From contig JAFYIZ010000033.1 in the NCBI GenBank assembly GCA_017538365.1, positions 12,826-76,825 on the forward strand: DNA of 64,000 nt, given 5' to 3'. The position numbers were made by a program, and so were the translations under genes. Below the pieces are notes generated by a model. The model made no database searches. It was not told where the DNA came from and saw only the letters and a list, made by a program, of their open reading frames with translations. Below, piece by piece: positions 33,093-42,600 of the stretch (position 1 is the first letter of the stretch; each line of letters begins with the position of its first letter). The stretch is from a bacterium. Its GTDB lineage: Bacteria; UBP6; UBA1177.

Positions 33093-34334
33093 ATGTTTCA
33101 GGACATCAGAAAAAAAGGAAGTTCGCTGCTGATCACGCTCATGTTTGCGGCGATTATCGTTACGTTCGTTATTTCTTTCGGTCCCGGTGACAAAGCAGGC
33201 TGCAACTCGACACAGAACAGTGCCGCTTCTGTCAACGGTGAAATCGTCACAATGTCGGAATTCCGTTTCGCCTACTCGAATCTTATGGATTATTACCAGA
33301 GGATTTTCAGAGATTTCAACAACGAAATGGCGAAGCAGTATAAACTTTCGGACAAAGCTTTAAACGGTCTTATCGGCGAAATTCTTGTCGCTCAGGAAGC
33401 TGAAAAGCTCGGTTTCAAGGTTGCCGATGAAGAAGTCAGCAATGAAATCGTTAAAAATCCCTACTTCCAGAAAAACGGCGCGTTCGACAAGGAATCGTAC
33501 GACAATATGGTCAAATTCACGCTGAATACGACTGTAGCGGCTTATGAACACCGCGTAAGAATGCAGCTTTTGGCTAGAAAACTCAGAAACTATCTTGTTG
33601 ACAACATTACCGTTTCCGATACCGAAGCAAAAGACGAATTTGTTGCTTCCAACGAAAAAATCGACGCTTTCGTCTATGTTTTCTCAGATTCCAACCTCAA
33701 AGCCGACAAGAAAAACGCTCTCATTGCAGCTATTACGGATGACGAAGCTGCAGCTTACCTCAAAGAGAATGAAGCAAAAGCGAAAATGGCTTTTGACGAC
33801 AACGTTTCCAAATATTCGAAAGGCGAAGGACAGACTGTTTTCGAAGATGTCAAAAACGACGTTGCGAAAGACCTTCTTCTTGCTCCGAAACTTGAAGAAA
33901 AAATCAAGGCTGATTCGGCAAAACTTCTTGAAATGCTTAAAGGAAACCCTGAACTTTCCGCTGAAGAGATTTCGGCTGCATTCGCTGACTGGGATCTCAA
34001 CGGAAGAGAGATTTCCGTTACGAAAAAATCAACTTTCGCTGCCGGAATCGGTTTCACTCCGAAATTCATAGAAAAGCTTTTCTCCGATCCTGAACCGAAG
34101 CTTCTTGACGAAGTTTTCAAGACCGAAGAGAACAGATACGTCGTTGCGAAAATTACGAACCATACTGCAGCAGACATGGCTGAATTCGAAGGCTCAAAAG
34201 CGGTTCTCAAAGCAAATCTTGCAACAGCTAAAAAAGGTCAGATTTACGAAGCTTACGTTGAAAAACTCAGAGCTGAAGCGCGTATCGAAATCAACAGAGA
34301 ATTCCTTAAACTTTTCGAAGGTTCCGAAAAGTAG
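33093..34334 (+). CDS. SurA/PpiD-like periplasmic chaperone lacking an evident PPIase domain
   Basis: A 413-aa protein with an N-terminal membrane anchor (LLITLMFAAIIVTFVISFGP) and a SurA/PpiD N-terminal chaperone domain (AASVNGEIVTMSEFRFAYS, DKALNGLIGEILVAQEAEKL, NPYFQKNGAFDKESYDNMVK, YEHRVRMQLLARKL). This would assist folding of exported proteins while attached to the inner membrane. PpiD and its relatives are usually over 600 aa, with a parvulin domain carrying conserved His and Gly-Gly-x-L-G motifs; none is visible here. The C-terminal part is helical and Lys/Glu-rich. Confidence 0.82.
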   Translation: MFQDIRKKGSSLLITLMFAAIIVTFVISFGPGDKAGCNSTQNSAASVNGEIVTMSEFRFAYSNLMDYYQRIFRDFNNEMAKQYKLSDKALNGLIGEILVAQEAEKLGFKVADEEVSNEIVKNPYFQKNGAFDKESYDNMVKFTLNTTVAAYEHRVRMQLLARKLRNYLVDNITVSDTEAKDEFVASNEKIDAFVYVFSDSNLKADKKNALIAAITDDEAAAYLKENEAKAKMAFDDNVSKYSKGEGQTVFEDVKNDVAKDLLLAPKLEEKIKADSAKLLEMLKGNPELSAEEISAAFADWDLNGREISVTKKSTFAAGIGFTPKFIEKLFSDPEPKLLDEVFKTEENRYVVAKITNHTAADMAEFEGSKAVLKANLATAKKGQIYEAYVEKLRAEARIEINREFLKLFEGSEK

Positions 34335-34364
34335 TCACTTTTAAAATCGCCAAAATCGCTATTT

Positions 34365-35036
34365 TTATTTCTGAACGGATACTACCGTAAGAGTTTTTTC
34401 TTCGACTTTGAATTTTATTTCGCAACCTGCAAACTGAAAGCCGTAAATCCTTGTCGGATCGTTCTGATATGCCGGACGCGGATCTAAAGCTAAGATTTCT
34501 TTGAGTGCTTCAAGTTTTTCGGCAGGGATTTTACCAGTAAATTCAGTCGGAATAACAACTTTCAAAAGGGCTTTTTCCGCGATTTTGTCGAACAAATCAG
34601 TTGCCGAAGTTATTGCATCGACTGCCGGAAGATAAGGTTTTATGTCGTAAATCGGAGTTCCGTCCATGAGGTCGGCGCCCGAAATAAAAATTTCACCGTT
34701 TTCTATTTTTTCGATTTTGACGGCTGAAAGAGCGAGACTGTTCGGGCGGAAAGGGGAGCGCGTCGCAAAAACTCCGACTTTTCTGTTGCCTCCGAGGCGC
34801 GGCGGTCGCACCGTAGGAGACCAATCTTCCTGCTTTGCTTCTGAAAAACCCCATATAAGCCATATGTGAGAAAAGTTTTCAAGTCCGGAAAGTGCTTCGG
34901 GAGAACGAAAATCATGTTCGAAAACTATTTTGGCGCTGAGTGTAGGAGCAAGCCCGCTCTGACGCGGAATGCCGAACTTTGTCGGGAAATCGCTTTTGAT
35001 CCTGGCTATTATTTTCAGAGTTCGGCTGTCACTCAT
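34365..35036 (-). CDS. trmO: tRNA (adenine37-N6)-methyltransferase TrmO family
   Basis: A 223-aa protein with the TrmO/TsaA domain: IARIKSDFPTKFGIPRQSGL, HIWLIWGFSEA, PPRLGGNRKVGVFATRSPFR PNSLALS and DLMDGTPIYDIKPYLP. TrmO adds the N6-methyl group to t6A37 of tRNA-Thr(GGU) using SAM. The length matches E. coli YaeB, including a C-terminal extension (DPTRIYGFQFAG). Its start overlaps the stop of the upstream CDP-alcohol transferase gene by one base (TAATG on the minus strand). Confidence 0.93.
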   Translation of the reverse strand: MSDSRTLKIIARIKSDFPTKFGIPRQSGLAPTLSAKIVFEHDFRSPEALSGLENFSHIWLIWGFSEAKQEDWSPTVRPPRLGGNRKVGVFATRSPFRPNSLALSAVKIEKIENGEIFISGADLMDGTPIYDIKPYLPAVDAITSATDLFDKIAEKALLKVVIPTEFTGKIPAEKLEALKEILALDPRPAYQNDPTRIYGFQFAGCEIKFKVEEKTLTVVSVQK

Positions 35037-35839
35037 TATTTTTGTGGAATTTTAGAAACTTCACGCTCTTTTTTGATGACTTTGACTGAAAACATGATCG
35101 GAACGACGATTATTCCGCACACGATAAGACCGCAGTCAAGACGTGTGAAAAGCCAGTATTGTCTGGTTATCAATGCCAGCGCAGCCCAGAAGAATATATC
35201 GACTTCGTTGACTTTGAAAATCGAAAATATTGCATAGAAAAACCACTTTACCCAGTCGGAAAATCTGCGTTCTGGCGGAGTTGACCACTTCGGACATCTG
35301 TCCATTGAGGCGCCGAATTTTTCAAGTGTTCCTTTGCGGAAATTTTCAATTATTTTGAGGTCGAGCAGAACTCTTTCGCTTACCCATTTCGCATATCCGG
35401 CGATGTATGTGACAGTTGCTGCCATAAGCGGGATGATCAGATCGATAAATTCGTGAGTTTCGTCGTAAGCTCTGAATCCGATTGCCCAGAACATCAGCGT
35501 CATAGTGACGGCATCGGAGATTTTGTCGAAGAAAAAGCCGAATTTAGTCGGGCAATTGCGAAAGCGCGAAACGGTTCCGTCCATGTTGTCGAGAACAAGA
35601 CCGAGGTTTAGCAGAATCGCACCTGTTACTCCGCCGGCATAGCTTCTGTCAAAGAAGACGAAAGCACTTCCTGCAAGTTTCGTGAGTATGCTGACGACCG
35701 TGATTCTGTTAGGTGTCACCCACTTTTTTTCGACTATCGGCAAAAGGAAAAGTATTGTCAGAGGACGGGCGAAAAGCATTGCCCAAAAGTCGTCCGACTG
35801 ATAATTTCTGAGTTTCATCCAGCGATCTTTAAGTTTCAT
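35036..35839 (-). CDS. CDP-alcohol phosphatidyltransferase family membrane enzyme
   Basis: A 267-aa integral membrane protein. It carries the CDP-alcohol transferase motif: Asp-x2-Asp-Gly at LDNMDGTVSRF, then GFFFDKISDAVT, matching D-x2-D-G-x2-[AS]-R...G-x3-D-x3-D with Ser in place of the usual Ala. Several hydrophobic helices follow. It transfers a phospho-alcohol from a CDP donor, as in phosphatidylglycerol or phosphatidylinositol-like lipid synthesis; the acceptor is not readable. It is one of the last genes of the minus-strand operon that also carries ssb and purN. Confidence 0.88.
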   Translation of the reverse strand: MKLKDRWMKLRNYQSDDFWAMLFARPLTILFLLPIVEKKWVTPNRITVVSILTKLAGSAFVFFDRSYAGGVTGAILLNLGLVLDNMDGTVSRFRNCPTKFGFFFDKISDAVTMTLMFWAIGFRAYDETHEFIDLIIPLMAATVTYIAGYAKWVSERVLLDLKIIENFRKGTLEKFGASMDRCPKWSTPPERRFSDWVKWFFYAIFSIFKVNEVDIFFWAALALITRQYWLFTRLDCGLIVCGIIVVPIMFSVKVIKKEREVSKIPQK

Positions 35840-35892
35840 TCTGATTCTCCGGAATTTTTAAGAAATTGTAATGTTTTTATGAACAGATGCTG

Positions 35893-36345
35893 TTAAAACG
35901 GCAGTTCGTCGTCTTCGTTATCGAATTTCGGAGCGTTGCCGGTCTGCGGTTGTCCTTCTCCTTCCTTCGGATTCTGCTGATATGTGCGTTCCGGCTGACC
36001 GGAAGAGGAATTTTCTTTGTTGGAATCAATAAAATTCCATGAATTTGCAATGATTTCAAAGACTGTTCTTTCGTTGCCGTCTTTATCCTGATATGTTCTC
36101 GACTGAATTTTGCCGTCGACGAAAACAAGCGAGCCTTTTTTGAGGAATTTCGAAGCATTTTCAGCCTGATTGCCGAAAACAACTATTCTGTGCCACTCGG
36201 TTTTTTCCTCAAAACTGTCGCCTTTTCTGATTCTGTCTGAAGTTGCAAGTGAAAAGTTGCATATCGGAGTATTGTTCGACGAATATCTTATTTCAGGATC
36301 TCTTCCGAGACGACCGATGAGCAAAACTTTGTTAAGACCACTCAT
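35893..36345 (-). CDS. ssb: Single-stranded DNA-binding protein
   Basis: A 150-aa OB-fold protein beginning SGLNKVLLIGRLGRDPEIRY, with TEWHRIVVFGNQAENASKFL and KKGSLVFVDGKIQSRTYQDK. A flexible Gln/Pro/Ser-rich linker leads to the acidic tail DNEDDELPF, which binds replication and repair partners. In many bacteria ssb lies between rpsF and rpsR. Here those genes are adjacent at 48.7-49.4 kb and ssb is 12 kb away, in an operon with a sensor-like gene and purN. Confidence 0.97.
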   Translation of the reverse strand: MSGLNKVLLIGRLGRDPEIRYSSNNTPICNFSLATSDRIRKGDSFEEKTEWHRIVVFGNQAENASKFLKKGSLVFVDGKIQSRTYQDKDGNERTVFEIIANSWNFIDSNKENSSSGQPERTYQQNPKEGEGQPQTGNAPKFDNEDDELPF

Positions 36346-36354
36346 AGTTTACTC

Positions 36355-37599
36355 CTACTTTTTGATTGAGGTTGGTTTGTCTTTGTCGGGCATTCTTTCG
36401 CCGAGTATCGTTGCAATCATCATGTTTGCATTCTGGTTGAGGTTGCCTTCAACGCCTTTAGCATCGTTGTTGAAGCGGAATTTGATGTTTCCGTTGATGA
36501 TCTCAAGCATTCCTTCCATGAATTTGTTGACCGGTCTGCCGTTCTGCTCGTCGAATATGTAGAGGAGAACAAGCGAGATTACGAGAAGGAAAACAGCAAC
36601 GATGGTGAATGTTCCGCGTTTTGCCGCAAGCGGTTCGAGAAGTTTGTCTCTTGATACCAGCGACAGATAGAAAAGATCTTCGTTGTCGGAAAGCGACGGA
36701 TGGCGTGATACACTTGCAAAGAAGGTTTCACCGTTGAGAACGATTTCCATATCGTGTCTTTTCGTGTTTTCTTCATCTATTTTTGCGATAAGATCTTGAT
36801 TTCCTTTGATGAATTTTTTGAAGCTCTCGTGAAGCTGTGTCGGAAGCGTGCTGCCGAGGAGCGAAGTTTTGTCAAAAAATCCAAAGTAGAATTTTGACTG
36901 CTGGTTGCCGAAAATCGACTCGTCGTAAAGGCTTGCAACAGCATGTTTTGCGGCTTCGGAATCAACATTGTCGGCAGAGAAGTAGATACCGATGATGTTT
37001 CCTTTGTCAGCTATCGGAGCTGCTGAAACAAGGTAGGTTTTACCTTTTATCTTCATAACGTCACGGTTTGCCGTGCCGCGCATAACTGCCTGAAACAGTT
37101 TTTCGTTCGAAAGATTGACGCCTTTGAAAATGCCGTCAAGGTTCTTTGCGATGATGTTTCCTTTCGTATCTGCAACGAAAATCGTGTCACTGTAGTCGTA
37201 TATCTGGTTGATGACGTTCATCTCGGTTTCGATTTTGTCAACGAAAGCCTTTGCGTTGGGTGAGAGTTCGGTTCTTTTTACTTCGCCTTCCTTTGCTTTT
37301 CCGTCGTTTTCAATAGCTTCATTAGCAAAAGCGGAAAGGACTTCTTCCGAAACTTCTTCCCATTTTGCCGGATCAAGAGCTTCTATGAGTTTCGCATTTT
37401 TGGCGATTGATTCGACTTTGTGTATTTTATCGAATTTGTCAGCCTCGGAGATTCTTGAATAAATCGATACCGATTGCGAAACGGCGTTTTTTGCCGATTC
37501 TACAAGGTTGCTGCTGGTGTAGTTGACGAAGAAGTAGCTTGTTGCGATGTAAAGCAACACGGTCAGAATGATCGTTGTGAGAAAAAGTTTGATTTTCAT
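36355..37599 (-). CDS. Membrane-anchored sensor-like protein (Cache-type extracytoplasmic domain)
   Basis: A 414-aa protein with an N-terminal membrane helix (LFLTTIILTVLLYIATSYFF), a large periplasmic domain and a second helix near residues 330-350 (FTIVAVFLLVISLVLLYIF). A short HAMP-like tail ends the protein. The periplasmic part has Cache-like features (YSDTIFVADTKGNIIAKNLDG and KTYLVSAAPIADKGNIIGIY). No kinase, cyclase or chemotaxis output domain follows the HAMP-like segment, so it may signal through a partner. The start overlaps the purN stop (ATGA on the minus strand). Confidence 0.75.
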   Translation of the reverse strand: MKIKLFLTTIILTVLLYIATSYFFVNYTSSNLVESAKNAVSQSVSIYSRISEADKFDKIHKVESIAKNAKLIEALDPAKWEEVSEEVLSAFANEAIENDGKAKEGEVKRTELSPNAKAFVDKIETEMNVINQIYDYSDTIFVADTKGNIIAKNLDGIFKGVNLSNEKLFQAVMRGTANRDVMKIKGKTYLVSAAPIADKGNIIGIYFSADNVDSEAAKHAVASLYDESIFGNQQSKFYFGFFDKTSLLGSTLPTQLHESFKKFIKGNQDLIAKIDEENTKRHDMEIVLNGETFFASVSRHPSLSDNEDLFYLSLVSRDKLLEPLAAKRGTFTIVAVFLLVISLVLLYIFDEQNGRPVNKFMEGMLEIINGNIKFRFNNDAKGVEGNLNQNANMMIATILGERMPDKDKPTSIKK

Positions 37600-38216
37600 A
37601 ATTCCTCCTTGTTTGAAAACAGAACTTGTCTGCCAGATATTGAATATTTACCGGTAGTTACTATCGTTATCGCTTTTGAAAGCAGGATGTGTTCCTGTTC
37701 CAGAATGCGTGCTTTGAAGGTCTCTTTCGTGTCGTCGTCGTGCCTCAAAACGGGCTGCTGAAGGATTATCGGACCGCCGTCAAGTGTTTCATCGACAAAG
37801 TGTACCGTGCAGCCTGAGACTTTTACGCCGTAATCGAAAGCCTGTCCCTGTGCGTCGACTCCTTTGAAAGAGGGAAGAAGTGACGGGTGGATGTTGATGA
37901 TTTTTCCTTCATAACCCGAAAGGAAAGTGTGGCCAAGAACTTTCATGAATCCTGCAAGGACAATTAGTCCGGTGCCGAAAGGTTTGACGGCTTCAAGCAG
38001 TCTGGTTTCATAATCTTCTTTCGGCTCGTCCTTTTTTTTCGGAAGGATGATTGTTTTGATGCCGAAAGATTCCGCTTTTTCGATGCCTGGCGCCGATCTT
38101 TTGTCGGAAAGAACAAAACTTATTTCGTCAACTCCAACAAGCTTTTTGTCGGTGAAATTGCTGCATATTGCAGCCATGTTTGTGCCGGTGCCTGATATGA
38201 AAATACCGATTTTCAC
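37596..38216 (-). CDS. purN: Phosphoribosylglycinamide formyltransferase
   Basis: A 206-aa enzyme of purine synthesis that formylates GAR with 10-formyl-THF. It starts with GTG at 38216, overlapping the upstream stop by one base. Motifs: KIGIFISGTGTNMAAI (phosphate loop), IINIHPSLLPSFKG (Asn and His of the active site) and GCTVHFVDETLDGGPIILQ (catalytic Asp). It is co-transcribed with a membrane sensor-like gene and ssb, an unusual set of partners. Confidence 0.95.
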   Translation of the reverse strand: MKIGIFISGTGTNMAAICSNFTDKKLVGVDEISFVLSDKRSAPGIEKAESFGIKTIILPKKKDEPKEDYETRLLEAVKPFGTGLIVLAGFMKVLGHTFLSGYEGKIINIHPSLLPSFKGVDAQGQAFDYGVKVSGCTVHFVDETLDGGPIILQQPVLRHDDDTKETFKARILEQEHILLSKAITIVTTGKYSISGRQVLFSNKEEL

Positions 38217-39160
38217 TAGTTTTTCTCTTCCAAAAATTCTATAATTTCATCTTTTTCCGGAATGATTTCAGTTCCCTTTCTCTCGCCGTTGAGAACGTAG
38301 GGTTCTTTTTCTTTCGGGTATCTTGCCACAAAATACTGTGCGTCATTCTTTTTAACGGGAATCATTCTGATTTGAGGCGGAAGAACACCGATGCCTTCAG
38401 GGTCTACTGCCGGAGTTACAACGCAGCCTTCGCCGAAAACGCGGAAAAACGCTACTTCGCCCTCAGGTTCGCACATGATATTGTTGTCTTTTACGTGTTT
38501 TTCAAGCATAGCTTCGATCGCTTTTTTGTCGTAGCAGCCGAGGTTTTTGTCACGTTCGTTTTCAAGGACGAGCTGAAATGTCGGTTTGCACAGAACTTTT
38601 TCAGTCAAAGGCTTTTCAACGAAGTAATGCGGAATACCGGTCGGAACTTCGCAGCTGTATTCGCAGTTCGGCACAGGTTCGTTTGTGACGGCCTGGTAAA
38701 GCTCGATTCTGGTTCCCAGCTGATGGATTTCGACTGTTGCGACCGAACCTTTTACGATGTTGATTTTTCCGCTGTGAAGCAATCCGGTTTTGAAAGTGGT
38801 GATGTATGGCGCTGCCGTTTCCAGCATTGTGTACGCTCCCGACTTGAGATCAAGCGAAACGGTGTGTTTGCCTGCCGGAATTTTGTCTGCGCGGATGCAG
38901 TTTTTCTTCTTGTCGATCGGTCTGAAAGAATTGTTTTCCCTGCCGTCTACCAACAATCTGAAATTTCTGATGAAAATCTCTGTTTCTTTGTACTGCTGGA
39001 AGCCCGATTTTTCGGCTTCATCGGAATCTTTTGTAGAAAGTATGAAATCCGTTCCTTCACTGAAGGCGCAAAGTTCAAGCGCAGCGTACGGGGCAGCAAA
39101 CGCAGTAACAAATGGTGCACTTAAAAAAGCTAGAAAAATCAAGTATTTGGTGAATCTCAC
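38216..39160 (-). CDS. Secreted protein of unknown function
   Basis: About 314 aa from GTG 39160, with GGGAG on the minus strand upstream; the longer frame with an ATG at 39193 would include the promoter. It has a cleavable signal peptide (RFTKYLIFLAFLSAPFVTAFA, cut near AAPYA). The body is beta-rich. A PEGA-like segment (RLLVDGREN, then IPAGKHTVSLDLKSGAYTML) recalls surface beta-domains, and two or three Cys pairs follow. Function unknown. It is first in a long minus-strand operon. Confidence 0.75.
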   Translation of the reverse strand: MRFTKYLIFLAFLSAPFVTAFAAPYAALELCAFSEGTDFILSTKDSDEAEKSGFQQYKETEIFIRNFRLLVDGRENNSFRPIDKKKNCIRADKIPAGKHTVSLDLKSGAYTMLETAAPYITTFKTGLLHSGKINIVKGSVATVEIHQLGTRIELYQAVTNEPVPNCEYSCEVPTGIPHYFVEKPLTEKVLCKPTFQLVLENERDKNLGCYDKKAIEAMLEKHVKDNNIMCEPEGEVAFFRVFGEGCVVTPAVDPEGIGVLPPQIRMIPVKKNDAQYFVARYPKEKEPYVLNGERKGTEIIPEKDEIIEFLEEKN

Positions 39161-39207
39161 GTCAAACTCCCAAAAAATTATAAAAACCATCAAAAAAATC
39201 GCGCAAT

Positions 39208-39235
39208 ATTATAATACAAATAAATTTTTTGTAAA
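39208..39235 (-). promoter_or_regulatory. Predicted promoter of the secreted-protein/purN/ssb/trmO operon
   Basis: On the minus strand: TTTACA (39235-39230), 16-base spacer, TATAAT (39213-39208). It precedes GTG 39160 by about 48 bases. The tight overlaps downstream make this the likely sole promoter for at least four genes. Confidence 0.65.
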
Positions 39236-39265
39236 TAAAAACTCTGCTTTTTATAAAAATTCATC

Positions 39266-39607
39266 CTAAAAGGCGTGTCTGAACATGAAAAATACGGCGC
39301 CTACAAGACACAAACCGGCGAAAAGAAAATCCAGAGTCAGTTTTTCCTTCATGTAAAAAACGGAGAAAAACGCGAAAACGACCATCGTTATCACTTCCTG
39401 CATAACTTTGAGCTGACCGACGGTGTAAAATTTGTAACCCATGCGGTTTGCCGGAACCTGAATGCTGTATTCAAAAAATGCTATTCCCCAACTCATCAGG
39501 ATTATCAGAAAAATCGGTTTGTCCTCGATCTTCAGATGCCAGTACCACGCAAAACACATGAAAATATTTGCAGCTGCAAGAAGGAGAATGGGATAAATTC
39601 TTTCCAT
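39266..39607 (-). CDS. DMT family small membrane protein (DUF486-type)
   Basis: A 113-aa protein with four predicted membrane helices. It contains MSWGIAFFEYSIQVPANRMG, YTVGQLKVMQEVITMVVFAF and FSVFYMKEKLTLDFLFAGL, the pattern of the DUF486/DMT_6 family. It may export small molecules, but no substrate is known. It lies between the RND efflux operon and the secreted-protein operon, all on the same strand, with about 60-75 bases on each side. Confidence 0.88.
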   Translation of the reverse strand: MERIYPILLLAAANIFMCFAWYWHLKIEDKPIFLIILMSWGIAFFEYSIQVPANRMGYKFYTVGQLKVMQEVITMVVFAFFSVFYMKEKLTLDFLFAGLCLVGAVFFMFRHAF

Positions 39608-39665
39608 TTTTCACCTCAAAGAAATTAAACGGCGGGATTTTAGCAGAAATTTTCCGGAAATAAAC

Positions 39666-42600
39666 TTATCTTAAGTGAAGTTTTACGAGAATGCTGTCAA
39701 CGACCGCATAAACGCTGGGGACAAGGATAAGTGTGATGAGGGTCGACACGGTGAGACCGAAAACGACGGCTGTTCCCATCGGGCTGAACATCGCAGCACC
39801 TTCACCAGACATGAGCATCATCGGTACCATACCGAAAATAGTGGTCATTGCTGTCATAAGAATAGGTCTCAGACGCTTTCCGCCGGCGATGACGAGAGCA
39901 TCGTGCGTCGAAAGGGAGTCACGCTCCTTGATCTGCTTCATGTAGTCGATAAGAACGATCGCGTTGTTGACGACGATTCCGACAAGAATGATCATGCCTA
40001 AGAATGCCGGCATGGAGAGTGATTTGCCCATTATGAGAAGACCGAGAAGAACGCCCGAGATTCCGAACGGGATCGAGAAGAGGATTACGAACGGGTCGAT
40101 GAAAGACTCGAACTGCGCCGCCATGACAAGGAAGACAAGGACGACACCGAGGAGAAGAAGGGCCAACAGGTCGCCTGTGGTATCCTGCTGCTGCTTCATG
40201 TTGCCGCCGTACTCGATACCGATGTCGGCCGGCATGTCTATGGTTTTGAACGCTTCCAGAACCTGCGGATAGATTTTTCCGACCGCGATATCGTCTTCAA
40301 GGTTAGCAGAAACGGTGACCATTCTTTCACGGTTGAGTCTTTTTACTACGAGCGATGTGAGGCCGTCGGTGACTTCTGCGACGTCTTTGAGTTTTACTAC
40401 GGTGCCGTTCAAGGTCTTGAGCTCCATTTCCTTGAGCTGTTCGATGTTGGAGCGGTCGCCTTTCTGGTATTTGACGACGATGTCGTACTCCTGACCGTTG
40501 TCTCTGTAGACCGAAGCGGTCTGGCCGTAGAACGAGTATCTGACAGCCATGGCGATGGAAGCCATTTTGAGCCCGACTTTGCTTGCTCTGACACGGTCTA
40601 CTTTGATCGATATCTCGGGTTTCAGAACGTCGGCGTCGTTCGTTACGTCGGTAAGACCTTTTATTTTGAGAAGTTCGCTCTGGAGTTTTGCCGCATAGAG
40701 CGAGTTTTTCTCGAAACTCTTGTTGAGAAGTTTGATGGTTATCGGTTTTTCCGACATACCCATGCCGTTTCCGCCTGTCGTGAAATCGGCTTTTTCGATG
40801 CCTGCGACCTCGGTCGTTATTCTTTTACGGATCTTTTTCGCATACTGTCTGACGGTGACTTTACGGTAGTTCGTCGAAATGAGTTTCGCACCTATCGTCG
40901 CGGTGTTGGTTCCTTCGATCTTCTGCGACATACCGCTGTTGTTCGAACCGCCGCGGACGTAAGTTCTCGTCAGGTGCTCAAGCGGGATCTCCTCACGGAT
41001 GATACGCTCGATGTGCTGAGCCGCCTTCAAAGTCTCTTCGATCCTCGTTCCCTGCGGAAGCTCGATATCGATCTGAAGCGAACCCTGGTCATCCTCAGGC
41101 ATGAAGTCGAGACCTACGACAGGAACAAGCATGAGTGAGCCTATGAAAAGCGATATCGCAACAACTATAGTCGTCTTTTTGTGGTTCAGGGTCTTTTCTA
41201 TGACTTTCGAATAGAGATTTTCCGCAGTAGAAAGGAATTTTTCACCTGCGCGGTAAAAGAAATTCTGCTTTTTAGGCTTGTCATCAACGATGACATTTCC
41301 GTTTTCGTCTCTCGGAGCCTGTCTCAATATCTTCGAGCAGAGCATCGGAGTAAGGAGCATTGCGGAAAGAAGGGAAGCCGCAAGTGTGAGGATGATGACT
41401 CCGGCGAGCTGAGCAAAGAATATGCTGATAAGTCCGCTGACAAAGAAAAGAGGAGCGAAAATAACGATCGTGGTGAGCGTCGATGCGATGATCGCGCTTC
41501 CTACCTCTGTCGCGCCTTTGATAGCTGCATTGATCTTGTTTTCGCCTGACTCGAGATAGCGCGTGATGTTATCGAGAACAACGATCGAGTTGTCGACGAC
41601 CATACCTACTGCAAGGCACAGAGACATGAGCGATACCATGTTCAGAGTGTAGCCGAAGCCGTAGAGGAACGCGAACGCGATGATCATCGAAGCGGGTATC
41701 GAAAGGATGACGATAAGGCTCGAACGGATTCTGCGCAGAAAGAAGACAACGACTAACATGACGCAGATGATAGCGGTAAGGACTGAGTCTGAGAGGTTGC
41801 CGACCATGCTCATGATGTATTCGGAGTTGTCGCGGATGATATCGATGTGCATTCCTTTCGGAAGTCTGCCGTTCATCTCGGAGATCCTCTTTTTGACGGC
41901 GTCAGCGATCGCGACGGTGTTTGCGCCAGACTGCTTCTGGACCATCATGAAGACCATGTATTTTCCGTTGTTGAGACCGAACTGTCTTGTGTCGTCAGAA
42001 CCCCAGAAAACACGCGCCACATCCTTGATCCTGATGATACCCATCGGAGTATTTGCGATGATCGTTTCTGCAACTTCGTCGATATCTTCGTATTCGCCGG
42101 GAACACGGAGAGTATAGTCGAAAGAACCTATCTGCATGTTTCCGCCGGGAACTGAAAGGTTTTCAGCCGCGATGACTGAAGAAATGTCACTTACAGAAAG
42201 TCCCAGGGAAGCGAGTTTCTGTTTGTCTGCCGCGATGATTATCTGCTTTTCCATAGCGTTGAAAAGACCGACAGTACCGACGCCGGGGATTCGTTCCAGC
42301 GGGTTCTGGATGTAGTCTTCGATCGTCTCTTTCTGGAAACGGATATCCTCTTCTTCCGAGGTTACCGCCATGAACAAAATAGGCATCATGCTGAGGTCGA
42401 TCTTGAAGATTCGCGGGTCATCAACGTTGTCGGGAAGATAACTTCTGACCATGTTGATTTTGTCTCGTATCGAGTTTGTAGCCTCGGCCAGATCGACGCC
42501 GTATTCAAATTCACAGCTTACAGTAGACAGGTTTTCCATCGACTGGCTGTGTAGGTTCTTCAAATTTTCTACCGATGAAAGAGCCGATTCGAGAACTTTC

